A DNA stretch of 64,000 nucleotides from Sphingobium sp. SYK-6 (GTDB lineage Bacteria > Pseudomonadota > Alphaproteobacteria > Sphingomonadales > Sphingomonadaceae). Below the pieces are notes generated by a model. That model ran no database searches. It was not told the DNA's origin and saw only the letters and a list, made by a program, of their open reading frames with translations. A program made the position numbers and the translations under genes. Positions 1-7,311 of the stretch are shown here, one piece after another (the stretch's first letter is position 1; each line of letters starts with the position of its first letter). Location: positions 2,388,501 to 2,452,500 of the forward strand of contig NC_015976.1 of the NCBI RefSeq assembly GCF_000283515.1, given 5' to 3'.

Positions 1-2
1 GA

Positions 3-326
3 GTAGTGTGGGCCATTGTGCATGGCGTCTGGCCCAAGGGCGAAATTGACCACATCAACGGGGTGAAGGACGATAATCGGGTCGCGAACCTTCGCGATGT
101 GCCGCGATCCGTTAACGCACGGAATCGTGGCATGCGCCGCAACAATCGCAGTGGGATAACGGGAGTGAAGCTCGACCTGAATTCGCTGCGCTGGCACGCC
201 ACCATTCGCGGAAATGGCAAAAACCTGTTTCTCGGCTCGTTCGAGAACAGGGTAGATGCGATCGCTGCAAGAAAGGCTGCTGAGGTCGAGTTTGGATACT
301 CCGAAGGCCATGGGCTTCAACGCTGA
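3..326 (+). CDS. HNH endonuclease with AP2-like DNA-binding domain (5' partial)
   Basis: The reading frame is open to the window edge, so the N-terminus is missing. The visible part has an HNH core (IDHINGVKDDNRVANLR) that supplies the central His and Asn of the beta-beta-alpha metal fold. An AP2-like segment follows (GITGVKLDLNSLRWHATIR to the end), an arrangement typical of phage-borne homing-type endonucleases. These enzymes nick or cut DNA and spread themselves between phages. The stop codon overlaps the first base pairs of promoter-like element 1, directly ahead of the head operon. Family assignment is confident; activity is inferred. Confidence 0.8.
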   Translation, partial: VVWAIVHGVWPKGEIDHINGVKDDNRVANLRDVPRSVNARNRGMRRNNRSGITGVKLDLNSLRWHATIRGNGKNLFLGSFENRVDAIAARKAAEVEFGYSEGHGLQR

Positions 327-361
327 CGACGGTAAACCCATGCGCATGCCCCGCTTAGTTT
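325..361 (+). promoter_or_regulatory. Phage promoter-like element 1 (upstream of protease-scaffold gene)
   Basis: The box GACGACGGTAAACC is followed 17 bases later by a -10-like hexamer TAGTTT (356-361). The A of the next ATG (368) lies 7 bases after the last T of the hexamer, where transcription would be expected to start. Four more copies with identical spacing occur at 6138, 7696, 10641 and 17472. The promoter role is inferred from position and spacing. Confidence 0.6.
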
Positions 362-367
362 CGGGGC

Positions 368-1495
368 ATGGTCCAACTATGCGACACCCTTGATGCGTCG
401 AACGGCGTCCGGATTTGCCGGGATGGTTCGCTCGTGGCTGAGGTGTTCGCAGCAAGAACCGGCCTTCAGGATTATCTAGGCCAAGAGGTCGATCCTGATA
501 ACAAGCACGGCTTGCGCGACAAGGCCGTCGCGAAGGTCTACCGCCCCGAGAGCGAAGTTTTCAAGCTGGACAGCCTCGCCTCTTATTCGGCGGCGCCAGT
601 GACAATCGACCATCCCCCGGTCGCGGTCACCGCCGACAACTGGCGTGAGTATGGTCGCGGCGAGATCCACGGCGACATTGTTCCGGACGGCCAAAAGGTC
701 CGCGTGCCGATCATCGTCCGCGATGCGCAGGCCGTGAAGGCTGCCACCACCACGCACAAGCAGATTTCCATGGGGTATTCGACGGAACTCGTCTTCCCCA
801 CTGACGGCAAGCACCCGGACGGCACCGCCTGCGACGCCTACCAGACCAACATTCGGATCAACCACATCGCTTTTGTTCCTGCCGCTCGGGGCGGGCCGGA
901 ACTTCGCGTGATTGATGAGCGCCCCAACTCCCAGGAGAAACCGACAATGAAGATCAGGATCGGCGACGCCGAAGTCGATGCGACGAACGGCGAGGCCGTT
1001 CGGATCGCAAATGATGCGCGTGAGGCGCAGTTCAAGGATGTTCAGGCCCGCGCGATCGAAGCAGAGGCCAAGGTGGTCGCTGCCGACGCCGCCGCTGTCG
1101 CAAAGGATGCCGAGATCGCATCCCTCAAGCAGCAGCTCGCCGACGCGAAGCTGACCCCGGCCCAGATGCGCGAGGCCGGCAAGGCCTATGCGCTGATCGT
1201 CGACAAGGCGAAGGCATCGGGCGTGACCGTGACCGACGCCATGGATGAGGCCGCCATCATGAAGGCGGTCGTCGACAAGGCGATGCCGGGCAACACCTAC
1301 ACCGATGAGCACGTCAAGATCGCGTTCGAAACGCTGACCAAGGACGTGAAGCCGACGCAGGGCGCGACCGTTCAGCCGCTCGGGGCACCGGTCGTTCTTG
1401 GGGATGCCGCAGCCGAATTCGCCGACGCCCAGCGCAAGCTCAGCGACCAGCGCCGCAATGCCTGGAAGACGCCCGCTTTCGGCGCGGCGGCGTAA
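368..1495 (+). CDS. DUF2213 prohead protease fused to scaffold domain
   Basis: This 375-residue protein should cleave scaffold and capsid precursors inside the prohead. Residues about 20-185 match the DUF2213 family, a herpes-assemblin-like phage protease fold. Candidate catalytic residues are His82 (in TIDHPP), Ser134 or Ser138 (in ISMGYST) and His166 (in NHIAFVP). Residues about 200-265 are Ala/Lys/Glu-rich and probably coiled coil, as expected for a scaffold. A second, well-placed start at codon 194 could make the scaffold alone. There is no Shine-Dalgarno sequence at ATG 368; it sits at the predicted transcription start of element 1. It heads the head operon with the cement and capsid genes. 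Confidence 0.8.
   Translation: MVQLCDTLDASNGVRICRDGSLVAEVFAARTGLQDYLGQEVDPDNKHGLRDKAVAKVYRPESEVFKLDSLASYSAAPVTIDHPPVAVTADNWREYGRGEIHGDIVPDGQKVRVPIIVRDAQAVKAATTTHKQISMGYSTELVFPTDGKHPDGTACDAYQTNIRINHIAFVPAARGGPELRVIDERPNSQEKPTMKIRIGDAEVDATNGEAVRIANDAREAQFKDVQARAIEAEAKVVAADAAAVAKDAEIASLKQQLADAKLTPAQMREAGKAYALIVDKAKASGVTVTDAMDEAAIMKAVVDKAMPGNTYTDEHVKIAFETLTKDVKPTQGATVQPLGAPVVLGDAAAEFADAQRKLSDQRRNAWKTPAFGAAA
947..1495 (+). CDS. Nested in-frame scaffold protein (internal start)
   Basis: ATG 947 is codon 194 of the protease-scaffold gene. It is preceded by a strong Shine-Dalgarno sequence (AGGAG at 933-937, 9 bases away), better than anything at the gene's own start. Translation from here would give a 182-residue protein containing only the coiled-coil scaffold part. 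Lambda C/Nu3 is the known precedent for a scaffold made from an internal in-frame start in a protease gene. The internal start is seen; its use is inferred. Confidence 0.55.
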   Translation: MKIRIGDAEVDATNGEAVRIANDAREAQFKDVQARAIEAEAKVVAADAAAVAKDAEIASLKQQLADAKLTPAQMREAGKAYALIVDKAKASGVTVTDAMDEAAIMKAVVDKAMPGNTYTDEHVKIAFETLTKDVKPTQGATVQPLGAPVVLGDAAAEFADAQRKLSDQRRNAWKTPAFGAAA

Positions 1496-1507
1496 GGAGA
1501 CATCGAC

Positions 1508-1966
1508 ATGGCTATTACGGTTCAGAGCACCTACGCCACCGATTACGCCAAGGGCTATCCGGGCATGATCGCGAACGGCGAGACGAGCAATCGCATCTCG
1601 CGCACCGTCGAGGATAGCGCCGGCATCGCGTTCGGCAAGGCCGTCTTTCGCGGGTCCGGCGACCACGGCGTGACCGCCACCCCGGCAGCAAACACCTTCA
1701 TGGGCGTGACCATCGCTGATCGCGCCATCGTCCCGACGACGGTCAGCGGCGCCGTGGACACCTACCCGCAATATTCGACCGCCGGCATCCTTTTCGAGGG
1801 CTGCATCTACGTGATCGTTGGCGAGGACGTGACGGATGGCGCGGCGGCTTACGTCACCAGTGCCGGCGCATTCGTCGACACGTCTTCGAGCAACACCGCC
1901 ATTCCGGCGGTCTTCGATGAAACTGTTGCGAGCGGCGGCGTCTGCCGTCTGCGCATCGTCCGCTAA
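1508..1966 (+). CDS. Structural cement (head decoration) protein
   Basis: This 152-residue protein is Gly/Ala/Thr/Val-rich and predicted mostly beta. It resembles the Gp24-like structural cement proteins that trimerise on the capsid surface and stabilise expanded heads. It lies 12 bases after the protease-scaffold gene with an AAGGAG Shine-Dalgarno sequence, and directly before the major capsid gene. That is the usual protease, decoration, capsid order. Assignment rests on composition, size and position more than on a single motif. Confidence 0.65.
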   Translation: MAITVQSTYATDYAKGYPGMIANGETSNRISRTVEDSAGIAFGKAVFRGSGDHGVTATPAANTFMGVTIADRAIVPTTVSGAVDTYPQYSTAGILFEGCIYVIVGEDVTDGAAAYVTSAGAFVDTSSSNTAIPAVFDETVASGGVCRLRIVR

Positions 1967-1980
1967 GGGGGTAAGACACA

Positions 1981-2928
1981 ATGACTGGTCAGATTTTCAC
2001 GGACGCGCAGCAGGCGGTGGGGTTCGCAACCCCCGCCCTCTACCGCATGCACTCCACGGTCTTCGAGGAGAAGTATCCGGCGTTCGACTATGCGACCTAC
2101 ATGCCCGTCAATGAAGACGGCGACATGTGGGACGTGGGCACGATCGTCACCAGCCTGAACGGCCCCGCCGGTCGCGCCGAGTATATCTCGGCCAAGGGCT
2201 TCGACATCCCGAACGTGTCCAAGCAGATGTCGCAGGGCGTCACCAACTTCTTCCTCGCCGGCTGCGGATACGAGCTTTCGCTTCAGGAGGTGAACCGCGC
2301 GTCGAAGATGGGCGTCGATCTGGCGAGCCGCGACGCCTCGGACGCGCGCAAGATCGCGGAGAAGTTCATCTTCGATCGCGGAATGACCGGCTCAACGGAG
2401 AAGGGCTTTACCGGGCTCATCAACAACGGCGGCGTGCCGACTGCCAACGTTCCGGCGGACGGCACCGGATCGGCAACGGCATGGTCCACCAAGGACGCCG
2501 ACAAGAAGGTCCGCGATGTCAATCTGGCCATCACCGACGTGTTCACGAACACGAAGGAAACGGAGATGGCCGACACGCTGCTGCTGCCAACGTCCAGCTT
2601 CCTCGACGCGTCGACCGCGCGGGTGGGAGATACGGGGATGACGGTGCTGGCCTATATCCAGGCCAACAACGCCTACACCGCGATCTCCCGGCAGCCGCTC
2701 AACATCCTGCCCATGCAGTGGCTGGAAACGGCGGGCGCTTCCTCGACCAAGCGCATGATCGCCTATGCGCGCAATCCGGGCGTGCTGGAATTCTTCCTGC
2801 CCGGCGCGTTCACGTTCATGCCGATGCACCCGATTTCCTCGCTCGCGTGGCGGGTGGACGGCATCATGAACGTCGGTCAGCTCGAAATCTATCGTCCGAA
2901 GGCGGTCTCCTACCGCGACGGCATTTAA
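1981..2928 (+). CDS. Major capsid protein (DUF2184 family)
   Basis: This 315-residue protein resembles DUF2184-type major capsid proteins, which build the icosahedral shell with an HK97-like fold. Supporting stretches are the N-terminal TPALYRMHSTVFEEKYP, the GMTGSTEKGFTGLINN loop and the C-terminal WRVDGIMNVGQLEIYRPKAV. The GGGGG-containing leader gives a Shine-Dalgarno sequence. It sits third in the head operon. No long N-terminal coiled-coil delta domain is present, which fits a separate scaffold from the protease gene. Confidence 0.85.
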   Translation: MTGQIFTDAQQAVGFATPALYRMHSTVFEEKYPAFDYATYMPVNEDGDMWDVGTIVTSLNGPAGRAEYISAKGFDIPNVSKQMSQGVTNFFLAGCGYELSLQEVNRASKMGVDLASRDASDARKIAEKFIFDRGMTGSTEKGFTGLINNGGVPTANVPADGTGSATAWSTKDADKKVRDVNLAITDVFTNTKETEMADTLLLPTSSFLDASTARVGDTGMTVLAYIQANNAYTAISRQPLNILPMQWLETAGASSTKRMIAYARNPGVLEFFLPGAFTFMPMHPISSLAWRVDGIMNVGQLEIYRPKAVSYRDGI

Positions 2929-2940
2929 GGAGCGCTCGCC

Positions 2941-3246
2941 ATGAAGAAGCTGACAAACCACACTGCCGGGCCCAAGGGCGTCAACCTCAAGAACGGCACC
3001 ACGCGCTGGATCGAGCCGGGCGAAACGGTCGAGATCGACGCGGGCGATATCGTCGGAGACGTTCCCGATCTGGGCAAGGCAGGCAAGGCTGAGCCTGACG
3101 ACGCTGCTCTCATCGATGCCGTGCAGGCTGAGAACGCGGCGCTCAAGAAGGAAGTGGCCGATCTCAAGGCGCAGATCGCCAAGTTCGATGCAGATGGCGA
3201 CGGCAAGCCCGGCGGGTCGAAGGCTGGTAGCAAGACGCAGAACTGA
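2941..3246 (+). CDS. Small head-operon protein, function unknown
   Basis: A 101-residue protein 12 bases downstream of the capsid gene, with a good AAGGAGCG ribosome site. The N-terminal 50 residues are Gly-rich and probably beta (GPKGVNLKNGTTRWIEPGE). Residues about 58-85 form a heptad coiled coil (VQAENAALKKEVADLKAQIA), and the tail is charged. Small proteins of this form often follow capsid genes in alphaproteobacterial phages, but I recognise no function. A hairpin follows its stop. Confidence 0.6.
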   Translation: MKKLTNHTAGPKGVNLKNGTTRWIEPGETVEIDAGDIVGDVPDLGKAGKAEPDDAALIDAVQAENAALKKEVADLKAQIAKFDADGDGKPGGSKAGSKTQN

Positions 3247-3270
3247 TTTCGTCATCCGATCGACGCACTG

Positions 3271-3299
3271 AGGCCGCCTCGTCACACACGCGGCGGCCT
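3271..3299 (+). terminator. Hairpin at the end of the head operon, weak terminator
   Basis: Perfect 8-bp stem AGGCCGCC / GGCGGCCT with a 13-base loop, followed by TCATTTT. The T tract is short, so termination would be partial. It separates the capsid sub-operon from the connector genes. Confidence 0.45.
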
Positions 3300-3317
3300 T
3301 CATTTTAAGGACCGCCC

Positions 3318-3713
3318 ATGGCTTATGCCCGCCTCCCCCTCGCCGACTTCAAGGCCAAGTATGTTGCCTTCCCGGCGCTTCAGGAGGCCGCTTACGCAGC
3401 ATGGGCGAGCGAGGCCGAGGCCGAGATCACGGACGCCTATGGCACCGCGCAACAGCGCGCCACGGAGCTACAGACGGCGCATTACCTCGCATCGCAGGGC
3501 ATCGGCGGGGCTGCTGGGGCTGATGTGCTGATTGCGACCGGGGCGACCAGTGTCAAATCCGGCACCTTCTCTGCGACCATCTCCGATAGCGTCGTGTCCG
3601 CGCGCGCGAAGGGTGGGCTCGGCTCCACGCCCTATGGCATTGAACTCGCCCGCATCCAGCGCCGGTTGTTCGGCTCGCCGCGTCTGGTGGGTTGCGCGAG
3701 GCCGTGCCTATGA
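3318..3713 (+). CDS. DUF4054 head-tail connector protein
   Basis: A 131-residue protein of the DUF4054 type, a head-completion or connector family found between capsid and tail genes. The N-terminal half is helical (FKAKYVAFPALQEAAYAAW, then a helix ending TAHYLASQ). The C-terminal part has STPYGIELARIQRRL, typical of these connectors. An AAGGA Shine-Dalgarno sequence precedes ATG 3318. The stop overlaps the next start in an ATGA, so the two are probably translationally coupled. Confidence 0.7.
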   Translation: MAYARLPLADFKAKYVAFPALQEAAYAAWASEAEAEITDAYGTAQQRATELQTAHYLASQGIGGAAGADVLIATGATSVKSGTFSATISDSVVSARAKGGLGSTPYGIELARIQRRLFGSPRLVGCARPCL

Positions 3714-4087
3714 GCCTTGCCGACGCCTTCGCCGGTATCGGTGCGGCGTTTTCGTCCGCGCTCGGTGGCCCGTTCCATGCGGCGCGCGTGATTGGCGAGA
3801 CGGACGCGGTCTATGATACGGGCGGCTCCATCGTCACGCCAGGCACTGTGTCATATCGCGACTGCTCCTGCCAGATCGATATCGCCACCGACGAGATGCG
3901 CCGGGATGGCAGCTATGTCGATCGCGATGTGCGCTTCATCGTCCTCTCAGCATCGCTCACGGGCAATCTGGGGACTGAGGCGCGCATAGAAGTGCTCGAC
4001 GGCCCGCACGCCGGCACATGGCTCGTATCGTCGCTTGAGCGGGACCCGGTGGCAATCGGATGGGTCGGGAGGGGGCGAAAGGCATGA
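3710..4087 (+). CDS. Neck / head-closure protein, putative
   Basis: A 125-residue protein starting at an ATGA overlap with the DUF4054 gene. It is predicted mostly beta (CQIDIATDEMRRDGSYVDRD; RIEVLDGPHAGTWLVSSLER), like the small beta-barrel stoppers between connector and tail terminator. It lies between the connector and the HK97 gp10-like protein, exactly where a stopper is expected. I recognise no specific family, so the call rests on size, predicted fold and gene order. Confidence 0.55.
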   Translation: MSLADAFAGIGAAFSSALGGPFHAARVIGETDAVYDTGGSIVTPGTVSYRDCSCQIDIATDEMRRDGSYVDRDVRFIVLSASLTGNLGTEARIEVLDGPHAGTWLVSSLERDPVAIGWVGRGRKA

Positions 4088-4188
4088 TTTCGTTGCATGA
4101 ATCGCGCGGTTCTGCCATAAATCAGCGGGCCGGAATGACGTTGGAGCGTCACCCGGCCCTGACCAAAATGTCTGTTGTGGAGACGATA

Positions 4189-4902
4189 ATGGCTGACGAA
4201 CGAGTATGCTCGATTGATGGTTGTGGCAAGAAGGTAAAGGGCCGTGGTTGGTGCGCAGCCCATCTATGGCGCTTCCACAACCACGGCGATCCGCAGCAAC
4301 TTAAGATCAAGCAGCCGCTCGCCGAGCGCTGTTCAGTCTCAGGATGTATTTCGAAGCCGGATCGTGGCCGAAAGGGTCTTTGCGCTCGTCACTACCGCAT
4401 GACTTATCGGCGAGGCACCACAGCACCCGCTAAAGCGATGGATGGCGAGCCCGAGCAGTGGCTCCGCGAAAGGGTAAGGTATTCTGGTGATGAATGCCTA
4501 ATTTGGCCGTTCGCTCGGGGCGGGGATGGGCGAGGCCGGATAAACTGCGCAATTGGAGCGCAGGCTCACAGAGTTATGTGCATTCTGGCGCACGGCGAAC
4601 CTGTCGATTCCAATTTGCAGGCCGCCCATTCTTGCGGCAGGGGGCACGATGGTTGCGTTAACCCAAAGCATCTGCGCTGGGCAACCCCGTTAGAAAATGC
4701 GGCCGATCGCGTTGCCCACGGCACGCAGGTTCGCGGCGAGGATTCATCCAGCTCGATTTTGACTGAAGATCAGGTGCGAGCGATCAGGCTTTTGCAAGGA
4801 AGCTTCTCGCAAGGTCGGCTCGGGCGGATGTTTGGAGTTGATGGGGAGACTGTTGCAGACGTCTTGAATGGTAGGACTTGGGCATGGCTCGATCAAAAAT
4901 GA
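4189..4902 (+). CDS. HNH homing-type endonuclease
   Basis: A 237-residue HNH nuclease. Two N-terminal zinc-like segments (CSIDGCGKKVKGRGWCAAH; CSVSGCIS...CARHY) precede an HNH core (AAHSCGRGHDGCVNPKHLRW) and a C-terminal helix-turn-helix-like region (LTEDQVRAIRLL...GVDGETVADVLNG). ATG 4189 has GGAG 6 bases upstream; an earlier in-frame ATG at 4084 overlaps the neck gene stop and is possible. The gene is visibly less GC-rich than its neighbours. It interrupts the neck to gp10 gene series, and the next gene starts inside its 3' end. This fits a selfish insertion in a structural operon. Confidence 0.75.
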   Translation: MADERVCSIDGCGKKVKGRGWCAAHLWRFHNHGDPQQLKIKQPLAERCSVSGCISKPDRGRKGLCARHYRMTYRRGTTAPAKAMDGEPEQWLRERVRYSGDECLIWPFARGGDGRGRINCAIGAQAHRVMCILAHGEPVDSNLQAAHSCGRGHDGCVNPKHLRWATPLENAADRVAHGTQVRGEDSSSSILTEDQVRAIRLLQGSFSQGRLGRMFGVDGETVADVLNGRTWAWLDQK

Positions 4903-5312
4903 TTGGAGCCAAGGCACATGTCGCTCGCCTGCGAAAATTAGCTGGCGAAGCGACTGTTAGGAGAGTCGGTAAAGCTCTCTTCGCTGCCGGAGAACTCATC
5001 CAGGTCGAGAGCCAGATCGGCATCACCTCAGGTGCGGTGTCGGGGAAAAATCACACCCCCGGTCCCGTAGGCGGCTACCCGAATGCGGACACTCACCTGC
5101 TCGCGGACAGCCACGAAACTAATCAAATCGCGCCCCTTGTCGTCGAAATATCGGTAAACGCTCCTTACGCCGGCTATGTCCATGATGGCACGTCGCGCAT
5201 GGGCGCTCGCCCCTACCTTCAACTCGCCCGCGACGCAAAGAAAACCGAGGTCACCCAGCTCGTCCGCCGCGCCGTGGACCGCGCCGTCAAGACCAGCAGA
5301 GGAACTGAATGA
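4884..5312 (+). CDS. HK97 gp10-like tail/neck protein
   Basis: A 142-residue protein resembling HK97 gp10, a tail-completion or head-tail joining component. Typical features are QIGITSGAVSGKNHTP followed by PNADTHLLADS, and the C-terminal NAPYAGYVHDGTSRMGARPYL. ATG 4884 has an AGGA site 8 bases upstream and overlaps the end of the HNH gene by 19 bases, so the original upstream region was probably replaced when the HNH gene arrived. Confidence 0.75.
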   Translation: MARSKMIGAKAHVARLRKLAGEATVRRVGKALFAAGELIQVESQIGITSGAVSGKNHTPGPVGGYPNADTHLLADSHETNQIAPLVVEISVNAPYAGYVHDGTSRMGARPYLQLARDAKKTEVTQLVRRAVDRAVKTSRGTE

Positions 5313-5518
5313 TGCAGACCGTGAAGTTCGCAAAGACCTACCGTCACAAGATCGATGCCCTGCGCGAGGCGCGCTATCCGGCGGGCGCCGAAATGGAAGT
5401 CAGCAACGAAGTCGCCGCTGCCGCCGAAAAGGCCGGCGCTCTTGAGAAGGGACCAAAGAATGGCGGGAGACCTGCTCCGGCAAACCGAACGGGCAGCAAC
5501 GATCAGCCTGAAAGCTGA
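5309..5518 (+). CDS. Small phage protein, function unknown
   Basis: A 69-residue basic protein beginning in an ATGA overlap with the gp10-like gene. Its N-terminal half is plausibly folded (KFAKTYRHKIDALREARYPAGAEMEVSNEVAAAAEKAGA). This resembles small phage proteins carrying a short domain with a PxG turn followed by an Ala-rich helix. The C-terminus is low complexity and overlaps the next gene by 59 bases. No function is recognised. Confidence 0.5.
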   Translation: MMQTVKFAKTYRHKIDALREARYPAGAEMEVSNEVAAAAEKAGALEKGPKNGGRPAPANRTGSNDQPES

Positions 5519-5897
5519 TGCGGGCCTTGCCGCCCTTGTTCCGGCGGCGCAGATCGAACCCGTCGCCGAGGCTCCCGCTTGGCCGTTCATTCGCCTTGAT
5601 GGAACGCAGGCCATTCCGCAGGGCCGGGGATGCACGGCGCGCTCGGAAGTGACGTTCCTTGTCCATTCGTTCGCCAAGCCCCGACGCAATGGTTCAGGAC
5701 AGATGGTGGAGACGGCGCGCGATCACGCTGCCCGGATCAATGAGGCCGTGGTCGAGGCTCTACAGGCCCACGCCTATGAGGTCGAAGGCCGACACTACAA
5801 GTTCATCGTCCGCTCGTCCCGCCTCATGATGGACGCTGGCGAGGCGGATGCGTGGCATGCGATTTCGAGCGTGCTGGCGCGCGTCTACAACGGCTGA
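5460..5897 (+). CDS. DUF3168 tail completion (terminator) protein
   Basis: A 145-residue protein of the DUF3168 type, which caps the head-proximal end of siphophage tails. Features are the N-terminal helix ending in GLAALVPAAQI, then WPFIRLDGTQAIP, then CTARSEVTFLVHSFA, and a C-terminal strand-helix with ADAWHAISSVLARVY. ATG 5460 has an AAGGGA site and lies inside the end of the preceding small gene. Its position just before the tail tube gene supports the call. Confidence 0.7.
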   Translation: MAGDLLRQTERAATISLKADAGLAALVPAAQIEPVAEAPAWPFIRLDGTQAIPQGRGCTARSEVTFLVHSFAKPRRNGSGQMVETARDHAARINEAVVEALQAHAYEVEGRHYKFIVRSSRLMMDAGEADAWHAISSVLARVYNG

Positions 5898-5909
5898 TAT
5901 ACAGGGCAG

Positions 5910-6161
5910 ATGGATCAACCCCTCGCCGAGCGCATGTTGCGTGCCCTGTTGATCCAGCTCCTCAAATCCGAGGCTATCGATCCGGACGACATCGATGCGG
6001 CGGCTGACAGGCTGGCGGCCGATGGCGATGGCGAGGCGGCTCATGAAATGCGGTGCCTCATCGTCGAATCCATGGCGCCAGAGCAATCGGATTGGGAGGC
6101 AGATCAGCGGCGCTCGCGTTTCCGGGTCGTGGACGGCGACGACGGTAAACCCACGGCGTAG
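5910..6161 (+). CDS. Small acidic phage protein, function unknown
   Basis: An 83-residue acidic, helical protein (MLRALLIQLLKSEAIDPDDIDAAADRL). It lies between the tail terminator and the tail tube genes. Promoter-like element 2 lies inside its last codons, encoding the C-terminal DGDDGKP. The start has only a weak ribosome site. No family recognised. Confidence 0.5.
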   Translation: MDQPLAERMLRALLIQLLKSEAIDPDDIDAAADRLAADGDGEAAHEMRCLIVESMAPEQSDWEADQRRSRFRVVDGDDGKPTA

Positions 6162-6174
6162 CGCGTCCTAACCT
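6138..6174 (+). promoter_or_regulatory. Phage promoter-like element 2 (upstream of tail tube gene)
   Basis: GACGACGGTAAACC at 6138-6151 and a -10-like TAACCT at 6169-6174, spaced as in the other four copies. Predicted start near 6181 gives an 18-24 base leader that contains a GGAG site for the tail tube gene. Confidence 0.6.
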
Positions 6175-6197
6175 TCGGCCATCATGAAGCCGGAGAT

Positions 6198-6644
6198 ATG
6201 CCCGTGAGCCTTCCCGTTGAAGCCGATTTCGCTGTCGTGAAGATGGGTGATGGCGCCACCCCCGAGGTCTTCACCATCCTGTGCGGCCTCGATCAGGTCA
6301 ACATCAGCCGCACGGCGAACACCACCGACCGCGCGCGCCGCGACTGCGCCGCTCCGGGCACGCCTGCATATCGGCGATCGCGCACGAACAGCAAGCAGAT
6401 GGACATCACGGCCAACGGTGCGATTAATATTCCGGACATCGCGCGCTACAATGAAGCGCTCGGCAAGGTGAAGAACTACGAAATTCACCTCGGCAAATAC
6501 GACAACACGCCCGAGGGCGAAATCATTCACCTGATCGAAGGTGCGTTCAACCTCACCTCGGCGACCAGCGGCGTCGGCGATGAAAGCAATGCCGACGTGG
6601 CTCTGGCCAGCGATGGCATCTGGACCGAGGGCGCCCCTGAATAA
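6198..6644 (+). CDS. Major tail (tube) protein
   Basis: A 148-residue protein matching the small siphophage/GTA-like tail tube subunits that polymerise around the tape measure. Visible features are the N-terminal FTILCGLDQVNIS, the middle DITANGAINIPDIARYNEALG and the C-terminal GEIIHLIEGAFNLTSATSGVGDE. GTG 6204 is the better-spaced start (GGAG 8 bases upstream), while ATG 6198 is only 2 bases from that site. The stop overlaps the chaperone start by one base. It is the first gene of a tail sub-operon behind element 2. Confidence 0.8.
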   Translation: MPVSLPVEADFAVVKMGDGATPEVFTILCGLDQVNISRTANTTDRARRDCAAPGTPAYRRSRTNSKQMDITANGAINIPDIARYNEALGKVKNYEIHLGKYDNTPEGEIIHLIEGAFNLTSATSGVGDESNADVALASDGIWTEGAPE

Positions 6645-7132
6645 TGGAAACCCGCGTTGAGGCCGCTTTCGCCGGTGGCCGATACAGCTTTTGGCTTCCC
6701 ATGCCGCGCATCGTGGAAATCGAGCGCGGTCCCCAGGGCTTCCGGCACGACAAGCGCTACCCGGTCTCGATCTTCCAGCTTTATGACGAGATCGGCGGCG
6801 GGCTCGGCGTCCATGAGGACAAGCCCGTCTATCTCGGCGGCGGCACGGCCATCATTGCTGATGCCCGCAACGTTATCCTGCAAGGCCTGATCGGCGGCGG
6901 CAAAGCGTTGGTCGACGGGCAGGAGATCGAGGTCGGCCCGATGCGTGCCGCTGAACTGGTCGAATCCTATCTTTTCCCGAATGCGCCGGCCGTCGAGGCC
7001 GCGTTCCTCGCGTGGACGATCCTCAATGCCGCGATCAACGGTGTGCAGTTAAAAAAAAAGGAAGCAGCCGAAGACACGGTAAAATCTCCGCGATCTCGAA
7101 AGGGCAAATCCTCGCCAACTGCGGACAGCTAG
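6644..7132 (+). CDS. Tail assembly chaperone, short form (GTA gp10 / TAC_11 type)
   Basis: A 162-residue protein resembling the GTA-type tail assembly chaperone family. The region from MPRIVEIERGPQGF through GGGTAIIADARNVILQGLIGG to ELVESYLFPN is characteristic. The chaperone keeps the tape measure soluble while the tube assembles around it. The last 23 residues after the AAAAAAAAAG run are Lys/Arg/Ser-rich and look unstructured, as expected if the functional extension is reached by frameshifting. It starts one base inside the tail tube stop. Confidence 0.75.
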   Translation: METRVEAAFAGGRYSFWLPMPRIVEIERGPQGFRHDKRYPVSIFQLYDEIGGGLGVHEDKPVYLGGGTAIIADARNVILQGLIGGGKALVDGQEIEVGPMRAAELVESYLFPNAPAVEAAFLAWTILNAAINGVQLKKKEAAEDTVKSPRSRKGKSSPTADS

Positions 7133-7311
7133 GGCTCGATTGGGAGCGACTGTCGCTCAGCGGCTATTTCGAGGCGCTGGAGGCGCATAACGCAGCGAAC
7201 TCCGGTGAAAAGCCCAGTTCAGGCGGTGATCCGGAGCAGCTTGGGGCGGTCATGGCAGCGCGCTTGGCGGCAGAGGGGCGCTTTGTCGGGGCGCATCGGG
7301 GCGCACCCTAA
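6644..7311 (+). CDS. Tail assembly chaperone, -1 frameshift fusion form
   Basis: A -1 shift at A AAA AAG (7054-7060) joins the first 139 codons to a frame open to the TAA at 7309-7311, giving a product of about 222 residues. The added part contains GQILANCGQLGLDWERL and YFEALEAHNAANSG, which resembles the second chaperone domain that phages place between the first chaperone and the tape measure. That downstream frame has no Shine-Dalgarno start of its own. Lambda G/GT is the established precedent. The slip site is seen; the frameshift is inferred. Confidence 0.6.
7054..7060 (+). promoter_or_regulatory. -1 programmed frameshift site (A AAA AAG)
   Basis: The zero-frame codons are TTA AAA AAA AAG. 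The last seven bases match the E. coli dnaX slippery heptamer, inside a run of nine A. No clear downstream stimulatory stem-loop was found by eye. Confidence 0.6.
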
